DNA from: an uncultured Verrucomicrobiota bacterium
Lineage (GTDB): Bacteria > Verrucomicrobiota > Verrucomicrobiia > Limisphaerales > UBA9464
Assembly: GCA_903925515.1 (NCBI GenBank)
Contig: CAIYFP010000532.1
Location: forward strand, 1-16,099
Direction of reading: 5' to 3'
Length of the DNA: 16,099 bases
Positions 7,937 to 16,018 of the stretch are shown piece by piece. The notes under the pieces were generated by a model, which had not been told where the DNA came from, ran no database searches, and worked only from the letters and a program-made list of their open reading frames with translations. Both the position numbers and the translations under genes were made by a program. Within the stretch, counting starts at the first letter, position 1. Each line of letters begins with the position of its first letter.

Positions 7937-8722
7937 TCAGCCCACCTCGAAGATCGATACCTCCGGCCGACAATTGAACCGCACGTCGAACCCAAGGCAC
8001 CCAATCCCCGGATTCACGTACAAAGGTCCTCCCTGCGTTTCATACCATCCCAGCTCATACCGCCCCACGTCATGCGGACGCACCAGCGCCCCATAAAACG
8101 GGAGCCGTACCTGCCCGCCATGACTATGCCCCGCCAGCATCAGGTCCGACCGATGCGACACCCGGTCCGCCCAGGCCGGGTAGTGCATCAACGTGAGGTT
8201 GAACGCGCCCGCCACCGGAGCCATCGCCCCCCCACCCATCCTCCGGTCCAGCCCGTGGACGCGTACCCGGCCGCCCAACGCCAGCGCCGACTCGTCTTGC
8301 AGCCAACCCCCGCCCGTTGCCCCGAAAACACGCCGCGCCAGTCCGAAGTCCGCACGCGCCCAGTGGTCATGGTTCCCCGGAATCCCGTACATCGGGCAGC
8401 CCACCCCCGACAAAACCTCCAACGCCGGGTCGAAGAACCTCGCCTCCTCCACCAGGTCGCCCGTGAACACCGCAAGATCCGGCTTGAGCCGGTTCACCGC
8501 CCCCACCATGTCCGCCAACCGCCCCGGGTCGCCCCGGTAATGGATGTCCGTGAAATGCGCGATCCGAAACATGGGCGACGCCGACATCCGGTGCGTCCTC
8601 ACGGCCAGCCAACGGGGTTCCACCCCCGCCACGTGCGCCGCCCCCGCCGTCGGCAACATCCACGCGGCGTGCAACAACCACCTCCTGCGCGACCAACCCG
8701 CCGTGGCACCCTCAACGGACAT
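7937..8722 (-). CDS. Tat-exported metallophosphoesterase (YkuE-like)
   Basis: A 261-residue calcineurin-like phosphoesterase. All the metal-binding motifs of the fold are present in order: D59-x-H61 (FTDIHY), GD89, GN117H118D, H180 (LMHYP) and GH199SH201. The N-terminus carries a twin-arginine signal, WSRRRWLLHAA at 10-20 followed by a hydrophobic stretch, so the folded enzyme is probably exported with its two-metal centre assembled. Relatives include YkuE and YaeI, which hydrolyse phosphodiester or pyrophosphate bonds; the natural substrate here cannot be read from sequence. ATG8722 is chosen because AAGGGCGGC stands just before it; ATG8734 is the alternative. The gene starts 120 bases after the dehydratase stop and ends 144 bases before the CotH/lamin-tail gene, in the same direction. 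Confidence 0.88.
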   Translation of the reverse strand: MSVEGATAGWSRRRWLLHAAWMLPTAGAAHVAGVEPRWLAVRTHRMSASPMFRIAHFTDIHYRGDPGRLADMVGAVNRLKPDLAVFTGDLVEEARFFDPALEVLSGVGCPMYGIPGNHDHWARADFGLARRVFGATGGGWLQDESALALGGRVRVHGLDRRMGGGAMAPVAGAFNLTLMHYPAWADRVSHRSDLMLAGHSHGGQVRLPFYGALVRPHDVGRYELGWYETQGGPLYVNPGIGCLGFDVRFNCRPEVSIFEVG

Positions 8723-8842
8723 GCCGCCCTTCATCGTGGTTCGGTGGACCCAGGAACACCCTTCCCCGTTCAACGTCCAAGCACGGCCACCCTCCGCAGG
8801 CGATCGTCGCGGTGACGAGGTCATCGAATGCCATGGCCGGGT

Positions 8843-9946
8843 TCAACCCACCGTCACGACGGCCGGCCCCAGCACCTCCAGCCGCGGCTCAACGCCAAGG
8901 CCCGGGTCGCCGCTCGCCCTCATGAAGCCCTCCTCCCGGCGCGGCGCCCCCGTCGCGATCGAGACCGTCACGTAGCTGTTGAAGTCCGTGCTCGTGAAGC
9001 GCAAGGACTCGGGCGTGCTGTGCGCAAGGTGCGCGATCGCGGCCGTCACGATGTCCCCGCCCCATGAATCCTCCAGCGTCATCGCAAGGCCCATGCTCGC
9101 GCAAAGATCCCGGATTTGCCTCGTGCGGGTGAGCCCGCCCAGCTTGCTGATCTTCAGGTTCACCGCGTCCATCGCGAGGTCCGCGCGTGCCCTCAGCAGC
9201 ACGTCCAGCCCGTCGATGTTCTCGTCGAGGATGAACGGCATCCCGCACGCCCGGCGCACCGCAAGGCACTCCTCGTACGTCAGGCAAGGCTGCTCGATGT
9301 ACAGGTCAAGGTCCCGCACCGCACGCGCCACCCGCACCGCCTCATGCTGCGTCCAGCCCGTGTTCGCGTCCGCCACCAACCGGTCCGTGGAACGCAGCAC
9401 CGAACGCACCGCACGGATCCGCTCGATGTCCACGTCCGGGTCTCCCCCCACCTTCAACTGGAAACGCGAGTAACCCTCGGCCCGATACTGCGCCACCCGC
9501 CGCGCCATTGCGTCCGGCTCCTCCTGGGAAATCGCGCGGTAGAGCCGGACGGCATCGCCATGACGCCCACCCATGAGCGTGCACACGGGCAGGCCCGACG
9601 CCTTGCCGAGGATGTCCCAGCACGCCATGTCGATGCCCGACTTCACGTGCGGATGTCCCTTGAGGCAGGCGTCCATGCGCGCGTTCAACACCCCCAGCTC
9701 GCGCGGGTCGAGCCCGAGGAGGCGCGGCCCCAGCTCCATGATTCCGGAACGGACCCCCTCCGCGTAGGCAGGAAGGTAAAACGGCCCCAGCGGGCAAACC
9801 TCGCCCCAGCCGGTCAACCCCGCGTCCGTGTCCACCCGCACCACGGTGCTGTCAAACACGGACACGGACTTGCCTCCGGACCACTTGTAGTTGGACTCGT
9901 GGAGCGGCAGCTCCACGCGATGCGCGAGAATGCGGGTGATCTTCAT
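8843..9946 (-). CDS. Enolase-superfamily dehydratase, probably cis-3-hydroxy-L-proline dehydratase
   Basis: A 367-residue cytoplasmic enzyme of the mandelate racemase/muconate-lactonizing group. Metal ligands D193 (DANTGW), E218 (YIEQP) and D241 (DENIDG) and the paired catalytic lysines K165 (QLKVGG) and K265 (NLKISKLGG) are all present. The N-terminal cap motif YKWSGGKSVSVFDST and the GHPHVKSGIDMACWDILGK segment match, from memory, characterised cis-3-hydroxy-L-proline dehydratases, which give delta-1-pyrroline-2-carboxylate and water. The hydroxyproline-betaine epimerases share the two lysines but have a different cap loop, so they fit less well. ATG9946 gives the family's usual MKIT start; a start at 9982 would add 12 unusual residues. 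No strong ribosome binding site is visible. It starts 70 bases after the PSD1 stop. No proline racemase or pyrroline-carboxylate reductase lies in the window. Confidence 0.88.
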   Translation of the reverse strand: MKITRILAHRVELPLHESNYKWSGGKSVSVFDSTVVRVDTDAGLTGWGEVCPLGPFYLPAYAEGVRSGIMELGPRLLGLDPRELGVLNARMDACLKGHPHVKSGIDMACWDILGKASGLPVCTLMGGRHGDAVRLYRAISQEEPDAMARRVAQYRAEGYSRFQLKVGGDPDVDIERIRAVRSVLRSTDRLVADANTGWTQHEAVRVARAVRDLDLYIEQPCLTYEECLAVRRACGMPFILDENIDGLDVLLRARADLAMDAVNLKISKLGGLTRTRQIRDLCASMGLAMTLEDSWGGDIVTAAIAHLAHSTPESLRFTSTDFNSYVTVSIATGAPRREEGFMRASGDPGLGVEPRLEVLGPAVVTVG

Positions 9947-10016
9947 CTTGGTGTCCGAGGATGCCTCGGCCCGCCCGGGCATGGAATCGTCGAATCCACC
10001 CGGCGGGCCGAACCCG

Positions 10017-13000
10017 CTACTTCACCATCGCGTCATCCAGGTTGAGCACGGTGATCGCAACCAGCGCCATTGCCGCGTCGGCGGGCTTCCCGCCCGCGCG
10101 GCGGGCATCGTCGGGTGCCCCTTGGTAGTGCCCAAGCGCCGCGTCATGCAGGCGGACCAACCGGGCGACGGCGGACTTGCGGGCCGGGGACCCGAGCACC
10201 GCCGTCAGCATCCAACGGACCCTTTCCTGCGTCGTCGCGCGCGAGGCCATGGCCCGCATGGCGAGCGCCGACGCCGCCTCCACATACACCGGGTCGTTCA
10301 AGGTCACCAACGCCTGCAACGGCGTGCTCGTGGGCACCCGGCGCGCCGTGCACATCTCCCGGCTCGATGCGTCAAACGTCAGGAACGACGGGTACGGCGC
10401 CGTCCGCCTCCAATACGTGTACAGGCCGCGCCGGTAACGGTCCGGGCCCTTCGCATCGGACCACTGCGAACCGTTGTACACCACCTGCCACACGCCCTCG
10501 GGCTGCGGCGGCATCACCGGAGGCCCGCCCAACTTCCTGTTCAGGAGGCCGGCCGCCGCCAGAGCCTGGTCGCGGACCATCTCGGCCGACAACCGCGCCC
10601 GCGGTCCCCGCGCCAGCAGCCGGTTCCGTGGGTCCAGCGCCAGCAACCGTGCCGTCGTCCGGTGGTCCTGCCGGTAGGCGGCCGACAACACCATCTCCCT
10701 CAGCAACGCCTTCACGCTCCAGCGCAGCTCCCCCTGGAACCGCAACGCAAGGAAGTCCAGCAACTCCGGGTGCGACGGCGGCAGGCCCGTCGAGCCCATG
10801 TCCTCAACCGTCTCCACGATCCCCGTGCCGAACAACTCCGCCCAAAGCCGGTTCACCTGGACGCGCGCGGTCAGGGGATTCTCGGGGCTCACCAACCAAC
10901 GCGCGGCCGCAAGCCGGTCCGCGTTCCCCGGCGGCAACGCGGGGAAGCCTGTCGGCACCCCCGGCTCCACCACCTTGTCCTTCGCGAGAAAGTTGCCCCG
11001 CAGGAACAACCGGGTCTCGCGTCTTGATGTGGCCGGGCGCTCCCGCATCACGAGCGTGCTCGCAGACGGGATCGCCTCACGCTCCTTGCGCGCGGCCGTC
11101 ATGCGCGCCGTCAACGACTCGCGCTCCGGGGACTTCAACCACCCCGTCCAGCGCGGGTCCGCCGACGTGGAGAGCCTGAAGTGATGCACGATGGAACCCT
11201 TGGTCTCCGCGTCGAAAACCTCGTGCTTGAGATGCAGCCGGAGCGTGTCGCCCGCCGCCACGGCCATCTTCTTGCCCGGGATGAACACCAGCCAACGCGG
11301 CCCGAACAACTTCGGGAACGCCCCGCCGCCCGCCCAACCCGGCCTCAGGCTTTCCTCGGGATCGTACGGGCCCGCAAGGTCCGGCGCATGGACGGCCGCG
11401 AACTCGACCACCTCGATCCCGGTGGGCACCGGCAAGGGCTCGCGCTTCTTCGGCGCCGGCCGCCCCTCCCTTTTGGCCTCCGCCTCCAACCGCGCGTCCT
11501 CGTCCGCCACGGTCTTGTTGCGCTCCCGCACCCTCTCCGCCTCCGCCTTCGCAGCAGCAACCTTCGCCGGGTTCTCCACCTCCATCCAAAGGTGCCCCAC
11601 CACCGCCCCATGCTCTGGAAGCTTCCTCGGGTCGTCATGGCGCGGAAGGATGTCGATCTTGAGCGCCGTGAACTCCGTCTCCTGCCCAAGGGTCATCACG
11701 TACGTCGCGCCGTTCGGAACCGTCCCGTCCACCCGCACCTCGTTGCCCTCCATGCGGAACGTCGCCGAGGCCGGCCCATGGATTCCCGCGGGGTTCACCG
11801 GACGCCATGGCTCCGCCGCCACCCATGGCAGGACCGCATCGTTCAGCTCGCCACGAAGCCGACGCGCCTCGCGGTCCAGCCTCTCGGCGTCCGCGTTGCG
11901 CGCCGGGTCGCCGGGCACCCGCAATCGCGGAAAGTCATCCGACATGTCCGCGTCCTCCGTGGAGTTCCACAGCGCGAGGAACCGGTAGTAGTCCTCGTGC
12001 GGGAACGCGTCGTACGGATGCGAGTGGCATTGGACGCATCCGAAGGTGGTCCCCTGCCAGACCGTCCATGTCGTGTTGACCCGGTCGATGACGGCCGCGA
12101 GGCGGTACTCCTCGTCGTCGGTGCCGCCCTCGGTGTTCGTCTGGGTGTGCCGGTGAAATCCTGTTGCGACACGGTCCTCGAGCGTGGGGTCGGGCAACAG
12201 GTCGCCCGCAAGGCACCGGATCGTGAAGTCGTCGAAGGGCATGTCCTCGTTCAGCGCCCGCACCAGCCAGTCCCGCCACGGCCAAACCTCGCGACCGTTG
12301 TCCTTCTCGTAGCCCTGCGTGTCCGCGTAGCGCGCGAGATCCATCCATGTCGCGGCCCATCGCTCGCCGTATGCCGGCGACTCCAGCAACCTGTCCACCG
12401 CCTGCTCCGGCGTCTCCTTCCCCGACTCCAGCCCCCGGACCTCTTCCTCCGTCGGCGGCAGCCCCGTGAGGTCGAACGTCGCCCGGCGCAGCCATTGCGA
12501 CAACGGCGCGGGCCGCGACGGCCGCAGCTTTTCCTTCTCAAGCCGAGCAAGGACGAAGCGATCCATCGGCGTGCGTGCCCAACGCGTGTCCTTCACCACG
12601 GGCAAGGGCCTCGGCTCCGGCTTCACGAACATCGGGTGCGCGCCCCACGACGCCCCCTCGGCAACCCACCGCCTGAGTACCTCCGCCTCGGCCCTCGACA
12701 ATCCCTTGCCTTCCCCATGCCCCTCGGGCGGCATCCGGTCGTCGTCGTCGGCCGGCAACGACACCCGACGCAGCATCTCGGACGCCTCGGGCCTGCCGGG
12801 AACCACGGTGGGCCGGCCCGACTTCCCCACGCCGAGCGCCTTTTCCCGCTGGATGAACGACACGCCCCCGGCCTGCTTCACCCCGCCGTGGCAACTCGTG
12901 CAATGCTGGTTCAAAACCGGCCTAACATCCCGGTTGAAGTCCACGGGCGAACCCCCGACGACGCTTGAGGCCAACACCACGCCCCACGCCCATGCGCCGG

Positions 13001-13025
13001 CCGTCCATCGCATCATGGCGCTCAT
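10017..13025 (-). CDS. PSD1-type c-type cytochrome protein (PSCyt1-DUF1549-DUF1553)
   Basis: A 1002-residue exported protein: Sec signal peptide (about 1-25), PSCyt1 cytochrome domain with heme motif C42-TS-C45-H46, DUF1549/PSCyt2 (about 150-355) with a second heme motif C330-VQ-C333-H334, a middle beta-rich insert (about 415-625) interrupted by a charged coiled coil (484-525), and the C-terminal DUF1553/PSD1 domain (about 680-940, with NPLTARVQVNRLW and TPLQALVTLNDP). Such proteins are typical of Planctomycetota and Verrucomicrobiota; a role in extracytoplasmic redox chemistry or polysaccharide breakdown is suspected but unproven. ATG13025 shares ATGA with the stop of DUF1501 and is preceded by GAAGGGGG (13040-13033) at a seven-base spacing. 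The frame stays open to 13343, but that part lies inside DUF1501. The pair is almost certainly co-transcribed and translationally coupled. Confidence 0.93.
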   Translation of the reverse strand: MSAMMRWTAGAWAWGVVLASSVVGGSPVDFNRDVRPVLNQHCTSCHGGVKQAGGVSFIQREKALGVGKSGRPTVVPGRPEASEMLRRVSLPADDDDRMPPEGHGEGKGLSRAEAEVLRRWVAEGASWGAHPMFVKPEPRPLPVVKDTRWARTPMDRFVLARLEKEKLRPSRPAPLSQWLRRATFDLTGLPPTEEEVRGLESGKETPEQAVDRLLESPAYGERWAATWMDLARYADTQGYEKDNGREVWPWRDWLVRALNEDMPFDDFTIRCLAGDLLPDPTLEDRVATGFHRHTQTNTEGGTDDEEYRLAAVIDRVNTTWTVWQGTTFGCVQCHSHPYDAFPHEDYYRFLALWNSTEDADMSDDFPRLRVPGDPARNADAERLDREARRLRGELNDAVLPWVAAEPWRPVNPAGIHGPASATFRMEGNEVRVDGTVPNGATYVMTLGQETEFTALKIDILPRHDDPRKLPEHGAVVGHLWMEVENPAKVAAAKAEAERVRERNKTVADEDARLEAEAKREGRPAPKKREPLPVPTGIEVVEFAAVHAPDLAGPYDPEESLRPGWAGGGAFPKLFGPRWLVFIPGKKMAVAAGDTLRLHLKHEVFDAETKGSIVHHFRLSTSADPRWTGWLKSPERESLTARMTAARKEREAIPSASTLVMRERPATSRRETRLFLRGNFLAKDKVVEPGVPTGFPALPPGNADRLAAARWLVSPENPLTARVQVNRLWAELFGTGIVETVEDMGSTGLPPSHPELLDFLALRFQGELRWSVKALLREMVLSAAYRQDHRTTARLLALDPRNRLLARGPRARLSAEMVRDQALAAAGLLNRKLGGPPVMPPQPEGVWQVVYNGSQWSDAKGPDRYRRGLYTYWRRTAPYPSFLTFDASSREMCTARRVPTSTPLQALVTLNDPVYVEAASALAMRAMASRATTQERVRWMLTAVLGSPARKSAVARLVRLHDAALGHYQGAPDDARRAGGKPADAAMALVAITVLNLDDAMVK

Positions 13026-14488
13026 GCCAGCACCCCCTTCACCACCTCGGACGGCTTGGTGACGTTCGTCACGCGTTGCTCCAGCCCCTGGAACGGGTAC
13101 GTGAGCCTCCGGTGGTCGAACCCCAGCAGGTGCAGCATCGTCGCCTTCAGGTCGTGCACGCTCACCTTGTTGGTCACCGACTGGTACCCCAGCTCGTCGG
13201 TCTCTCCATGGCTGCCCGGGCGCGAGCCCCCGCCCGCCAGCCACACCGTGAACGCCCCCGGGTTGTGGTCGCGTCCGGCCATCGCCATCTCGTTGCCGCC
13301 GCGATTCTCGCGCATGGGCGTGCGCCCGAACTCCCCGCCCCACACCACCAACGTGTCGTCCAGCATCCCCCGTTGCCGCAGGTCCGTCAGCAAGGCGGCC
13401 ATGGGCCGGTCCACGTCAAGGCATTGCTGCTTGAACCCCCCATGCAACGCCTCCCGCTCGTTCGCCCCGTGCGAGTCCCAGCCCCAGTGAAACAACTGGA
13501 TGTACCGCACCCCGCGCTCCGCAAGGCGCCTTGCCATCAGGCAGTTGTTCGCGAACGACTCCTCGCCCGCCCTTGCCCCGTATGCCTCCCGCACCCGCTC
13601 CGGCTCGCGCCCGAGGTCGAAGGCCTCGCTCGCGCTCGTCTGCATCCTGAACGCCGTCTCGTACTGCGAGATCCGCGTGAGCGTCTCCGGGTCCCCCGCC
13701 TCCGCATGCGAACGACGATTGATCTCGTCCAACGCATCCAAGGACATCCGCCGCAGGTCCCGCGTCACGCCGGGCGGGTTCGCAAGGTACAGCACGGGCT
13801 CGCCCTTGCTCCGGCATTGCACCCCTTGGTACACGCCGGGAAGAAACCCCGGCCCCCAACACGACTTGCCCGAGTCCGGCGTCTTGCCGCCGCTCAACAG
13901 CACGATGAATCCCGGCAGGTCCTGCGTCTCGGACCCCAGCCCGTATCCCACCCACGAACCCATCGACGGATACCCCGGCACCGCGTACCCCGTGTGCATC
14001 GCCAGCTGCGCCGGCGCATGGTTGAACTGGTCCGTGTGCATGCTCTTGATGAAGCACACGTCGTCCACCACCCGCGAGAAATGCGGCAGCCGGTCGCTCA
14101 CCCATGCCCCGGTCGCGCCATGCCGCGCGAACCCGAACTGCGGCCCCAGCATCCTCGGGATCCCCTGGATGAACGCGAACCGCTTCCCCTCGAGGAACGA
14201 CTGCGGGCATGTCTTCCCGTCGTTCCGTGCCAGCTCCGGCTTGTAGTCGAACAACTCGAGCTGGCTCGGCGCGCCTGCCATGTGCAGGAAAATCACCCGC
14301 CTCGCCCGCCCATGGAAATGTGGGGCCATCGACGCCATCGGCCGGGCCGGGTCCCGCCGCGACGCCGTCGCCCCTAGCCCCTGCCCTGCCAGCCACAACG
14401 CCCCAAGGCCCGTCGTGCAATCGTGCAGGAAATGGCGGCGCGTCAGCGCCCGATGCCCCGCCGCCCATGCCTCGCGCTCAACCCTCAT
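13022..14488 (-). CDS. Tat-exported DUF1501 protein (sulfatase-like fold)
   Basis: A 488-residue protein of the usual DUF1501 length. It opens with a twin-arginine signal, LTRRHFLHD at 14-22, followed by a hydrophobic stretch to about 40. Family motifs follow: FLHMAGAPSQLELFDYKP (67-84), FHWGWDSHG (333-341), GGEFGRTP (384-391), GRDHNP (405-410) and HDLKATMLHLLG (445-456). DUF1501 proteins have an alkaline phosphatase/sulfatase-like fold, and the conserved H, D and E residues suit a metal centre, but no activity is established here. ATG14488 is preceded by GGAGG with a one-base gap, unusually close. The frame is open to 15082 but that part is antisense to the MFS gene. It is the first gene of the minus-strand run and overlaps PSD1 by four bases. 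Confidence 0.93.
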   Translation of the reverse strand: MRVEREAWAAGHRALTRRHFLHDCTTGLGALWLAGQGLGATASRRDPARPMASMAPHFHGRARRVIFLHMAGAPSQLELFDYKPELARNDGKTCPQSFLEGKRFAFIQGIPRMLGPQFGFARHGATGAWVSDRLPHFSRVVDDVCFIKSMHTDQFNHAPAQLAMHTGYAVPGYPSMGSWVGYGLGSETQDLPGFIVLLSGGKTPDSGKSCWGPGFLPGVYQGVQCRSKGEPVLYLANPPGVTRDLRRMSLDALDEINRRSHAEAGDPETLTRISQYETAFRMQTSASEAFDLGREPERVREAYGARAGEESFANNCLMARRLAERGVRYIQLFHWGWDSHGANEREALHGGFKQQCLDVDRPMAALLTDLRQRGMLDDTLVVWGGEFGRTPMRENRGGNEMAMAGRDHNPGAFTVWLAGGGSRPGSHGETDELGYQSVTNKVSVHDLKATMLHLLGFDHRRLTYPFQGLEQRVTNVTKPSEVVKGVLA

Positions 14489-14612
14489 GCCTCCAAACAA
14501 CGCAACGACATCGCTTGGTTCCAGCCTTTTCTCGCGCCCCGGCCGGGCCACGCCCATGGATTCGGTGTCGCCAACACCCGGCCCCATGGGTTCAAGTGTC
14601 CGGGTCACCCGC
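14489..14612. promoter_or_regulatory. Divergent control region with a dyad-symmetric site
   Basis: These 124 bases separate the DUF1501 start (minus) from the MFS start (plus), so both promoters should lie here. The inverted repeat GGTGT (14564-14568) - five bases - ACACC (14574-14578) is flanked by CCATGG at 14554-14559 and again at 14584-14589, exactly 30 bases apart and centred on the same point within one base. This suits a dimeric regulator contacting one DNA face over three turns. No convincing -35/-10 pairs were seen on either strand. CCATGG is common across the window, so its part in the symmetry may be chance. Confidence 0.35.
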
Positions 14613-15869
14613 ATGAAGGAAGCAAGCAGTTGGGGCGAGTTGTCCTCGCAGCAGAAAAAGTCCGGCATGGCCGCATGGCTCGGCTGGATGTTCGACGGCC
14701 TCGACATGCACCTGTACACGCTCGTGGCCCTTCCCTTCGTGGCGGAATTGCTCGGACGCCCCGTGAAGGACCCCGCCGTGGCGCAGCACGGCGCCCTCAT
14801 CAACGGCGCCTTCCTCGTCGGCTGGGCCCTCGGCGGCGCCTTCTTCGGACGCGTCGGGGACCTCGTCGGCCGCAGCCGCGCCCTTTGCCTCACCATCATG
14901 GTGTACGCCGGCTTCACGGGCCTGTCGGCCGTCGCCACCGAATGGTGGCACCTGCTCGTGTTCCGCTTCCTCTCCGCACTCGGCATCGGCGGGGAATGGG
15001 CCGTCGGCGCCTCGTTGCTCTCGGAGACATGGCCGCGGCGATGGCGCCCATGGATCGCCGCCACCTTGCAGACGGCCGTCAACGTGGGCGTCCTGCTCGC
15101 ATGCGGCGCCGGCTGGGCCTTCGAGTCCTTGCCGCCCCGTTACATTTTCCTCGTCGGCGTCGTGCCCGCCTTGCTGGTCCTCTGGATTCGCCGGGCCGTG
15201 CCCGAGCCCGAGGACTGGGAACGCGCCCGGCAAGGCGCCCGGAAGCCCCCCGGCGTCGCCGACTTGTTCCGCGGGCCCGTCCTTGGCGTCACATGGCGCG
15301 TGCTCGCCATCTGCGGGGTCTCACTGACCGCGCACTGGACGTTCATGTACTGGCAACAGGCCTACATCCGGAAACTCCCGGAGGTCGCCGCCCTCGGCGA
15401 CGCCGAGCGCAACCGGGCGGCCGTCGTGGCCCTGTCATGGGTCATGGTCGGGTCCATCGCGGGCAACTTCCTTGCCGGGGCCATGGCCGCCCGATGGGGA
15501 TACCGGCGCGTGGTGGCCGGCATGTGCCTGGCCTACGGCGCGGCCATGCTGTGGGCCTTCTCGGCGCCGCGCACCCACGGCGAGGCCCTCGCGTGGATGA
15601 CCGTCATCGGGGCGTGCCAAGGCGTGTTCGGGTTGTTCACCATGTGCCTGCCCCCCTTGTTCCCCGTGTTGCTCCGCACGACCGGCGCCGGCTTCTGCTA
15701 CAACTTCGGCCGCATCGTCGCGGCGGCCGGCACGGTGTACTTCGGACGCTACGCCGCCGTCGGGGATGTTGGCGGGGCCCTGTACATGGCGGGCTGGTTG
15801 TTCCTTCCGGCAGCCGCGCTCGCCTTGCTGCTCCCACGGCCCGAGGCGACCGATGGCATCCGGTCGTAG
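14613..15869 (+). CDS. MFS transporter, metabolite:H+ symporter type
   Basis: A 418-residue inner-membrane carrier with about 12 hydrophobic helices: roughly 19-42, 62-80, 91-108, 112-134, 148-168, 176-192, then a cytoplasmic loop, 228-248, 270-292, 298-316, 327-348, 355-378 and 388-407. The MFS motif A is GRVGDLVGRSR (79-89) between helices 2 and 3. RFLSALGIGGEWAVG (118-132) in helix 4 is characteristic of the branch carrying aromatic acids, dicarboxylates, sialic acid or betaines with protons. The substrate cannot be fixed from sequence. ATG14613 leaves about 18 residues before helix 1, normal for the family; in-frame ATGs at 14586 and 14556 are alternatives, and none has a clear ribosome binding site. 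It is divergent from DUF1501, so a shared operator could co-regulate import with the minus-strand genes. Confidence 0.92.
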   Translation: MKEASSWGELSSQQKKSGMAAWLGWMFDGLDMHLYTLVALPFVAELLGRPVKDPAVAQHGALINGAFLVGWALGGAFFGRVGDLVGRSRALCLTIMVYAGFTGLSAVATEWWHLLVFRFLSALGIGGEWAVGASLLSETWPRRWRPWIAATLQTAVNVGVLLACGAGWAFESLPPRYIFLVGVVPALLVLWIRRAVPEPEDWERARQGARKPPGVADLFRGPVLGVTWRVLAICGVSLTAHWTFMYWQQAYIRKLPEVAALGDAERNRAAVVALSWVMVGSIAGNFLAGAMAARWGYRRVVAGMCLAYGAAMLWAFSAPRTHGEALAWMTVIGACQGVFGLFTMCLPPLFPVLLRTTGAGFCYNFGRIVAAAGTVYFGRYAAVGDVGGALYMAGWLFLPAAALALLLPRPEATDGIRS

Positions 15870-15987
15870 GCACCCAATCCGCCCCTCGCCGCACGCGGAC
15901 GGATGCCTCGCCGCCTGCATCCGGGCTTGGCCCAACGCATCTCCATGACCTCGCTCGCCCTAGCCCAAGTTCCGCAGTTGGCCGGGA

Positions 15988-16018
15988 GCCCCCCCTAATT
16001 TTCGGGGGCGGGTTTTTT
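15988..16018 (+). terminator. Intrinsic terminator-like hairpin after the MFS gene
   Basis: GCCCCC (15988-15993) pairs with GGGGGC (16004-16009) around a ten-base loop, followed by GGG and six T residues (16013-16018). The T-run is on the plus strand, 119 bases past the MFS stop, so it probably ends the MFS transcript. The sequence between the stop and the hairpin, and from 16019 to the window end, shows no gene I can support. Confidence 0.65.

Noticed and set aside
11181..12968. Plus-strand open frame of 595 codons
   Set aside because: It is antisense to the PSD1 protein, whose two heme motifs and domain signatures are unmistakable on the minus strand.
13026..13343. Extension of the PSD1 frame by 106 codons upstream
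   Set aside because: It lies inside DUF1501, is glycine- and arginine-rich, and would bury the Sec signal peptide. ATG13025 has a good ribosome binding site.
14489..15082. Extension of the DUF1501 frame by 198 codons upstream
   Set aside because: It runs antisense through the MFS transporter, and the Tat signal 14 residues after ATG14488 marks the real N-terminus.
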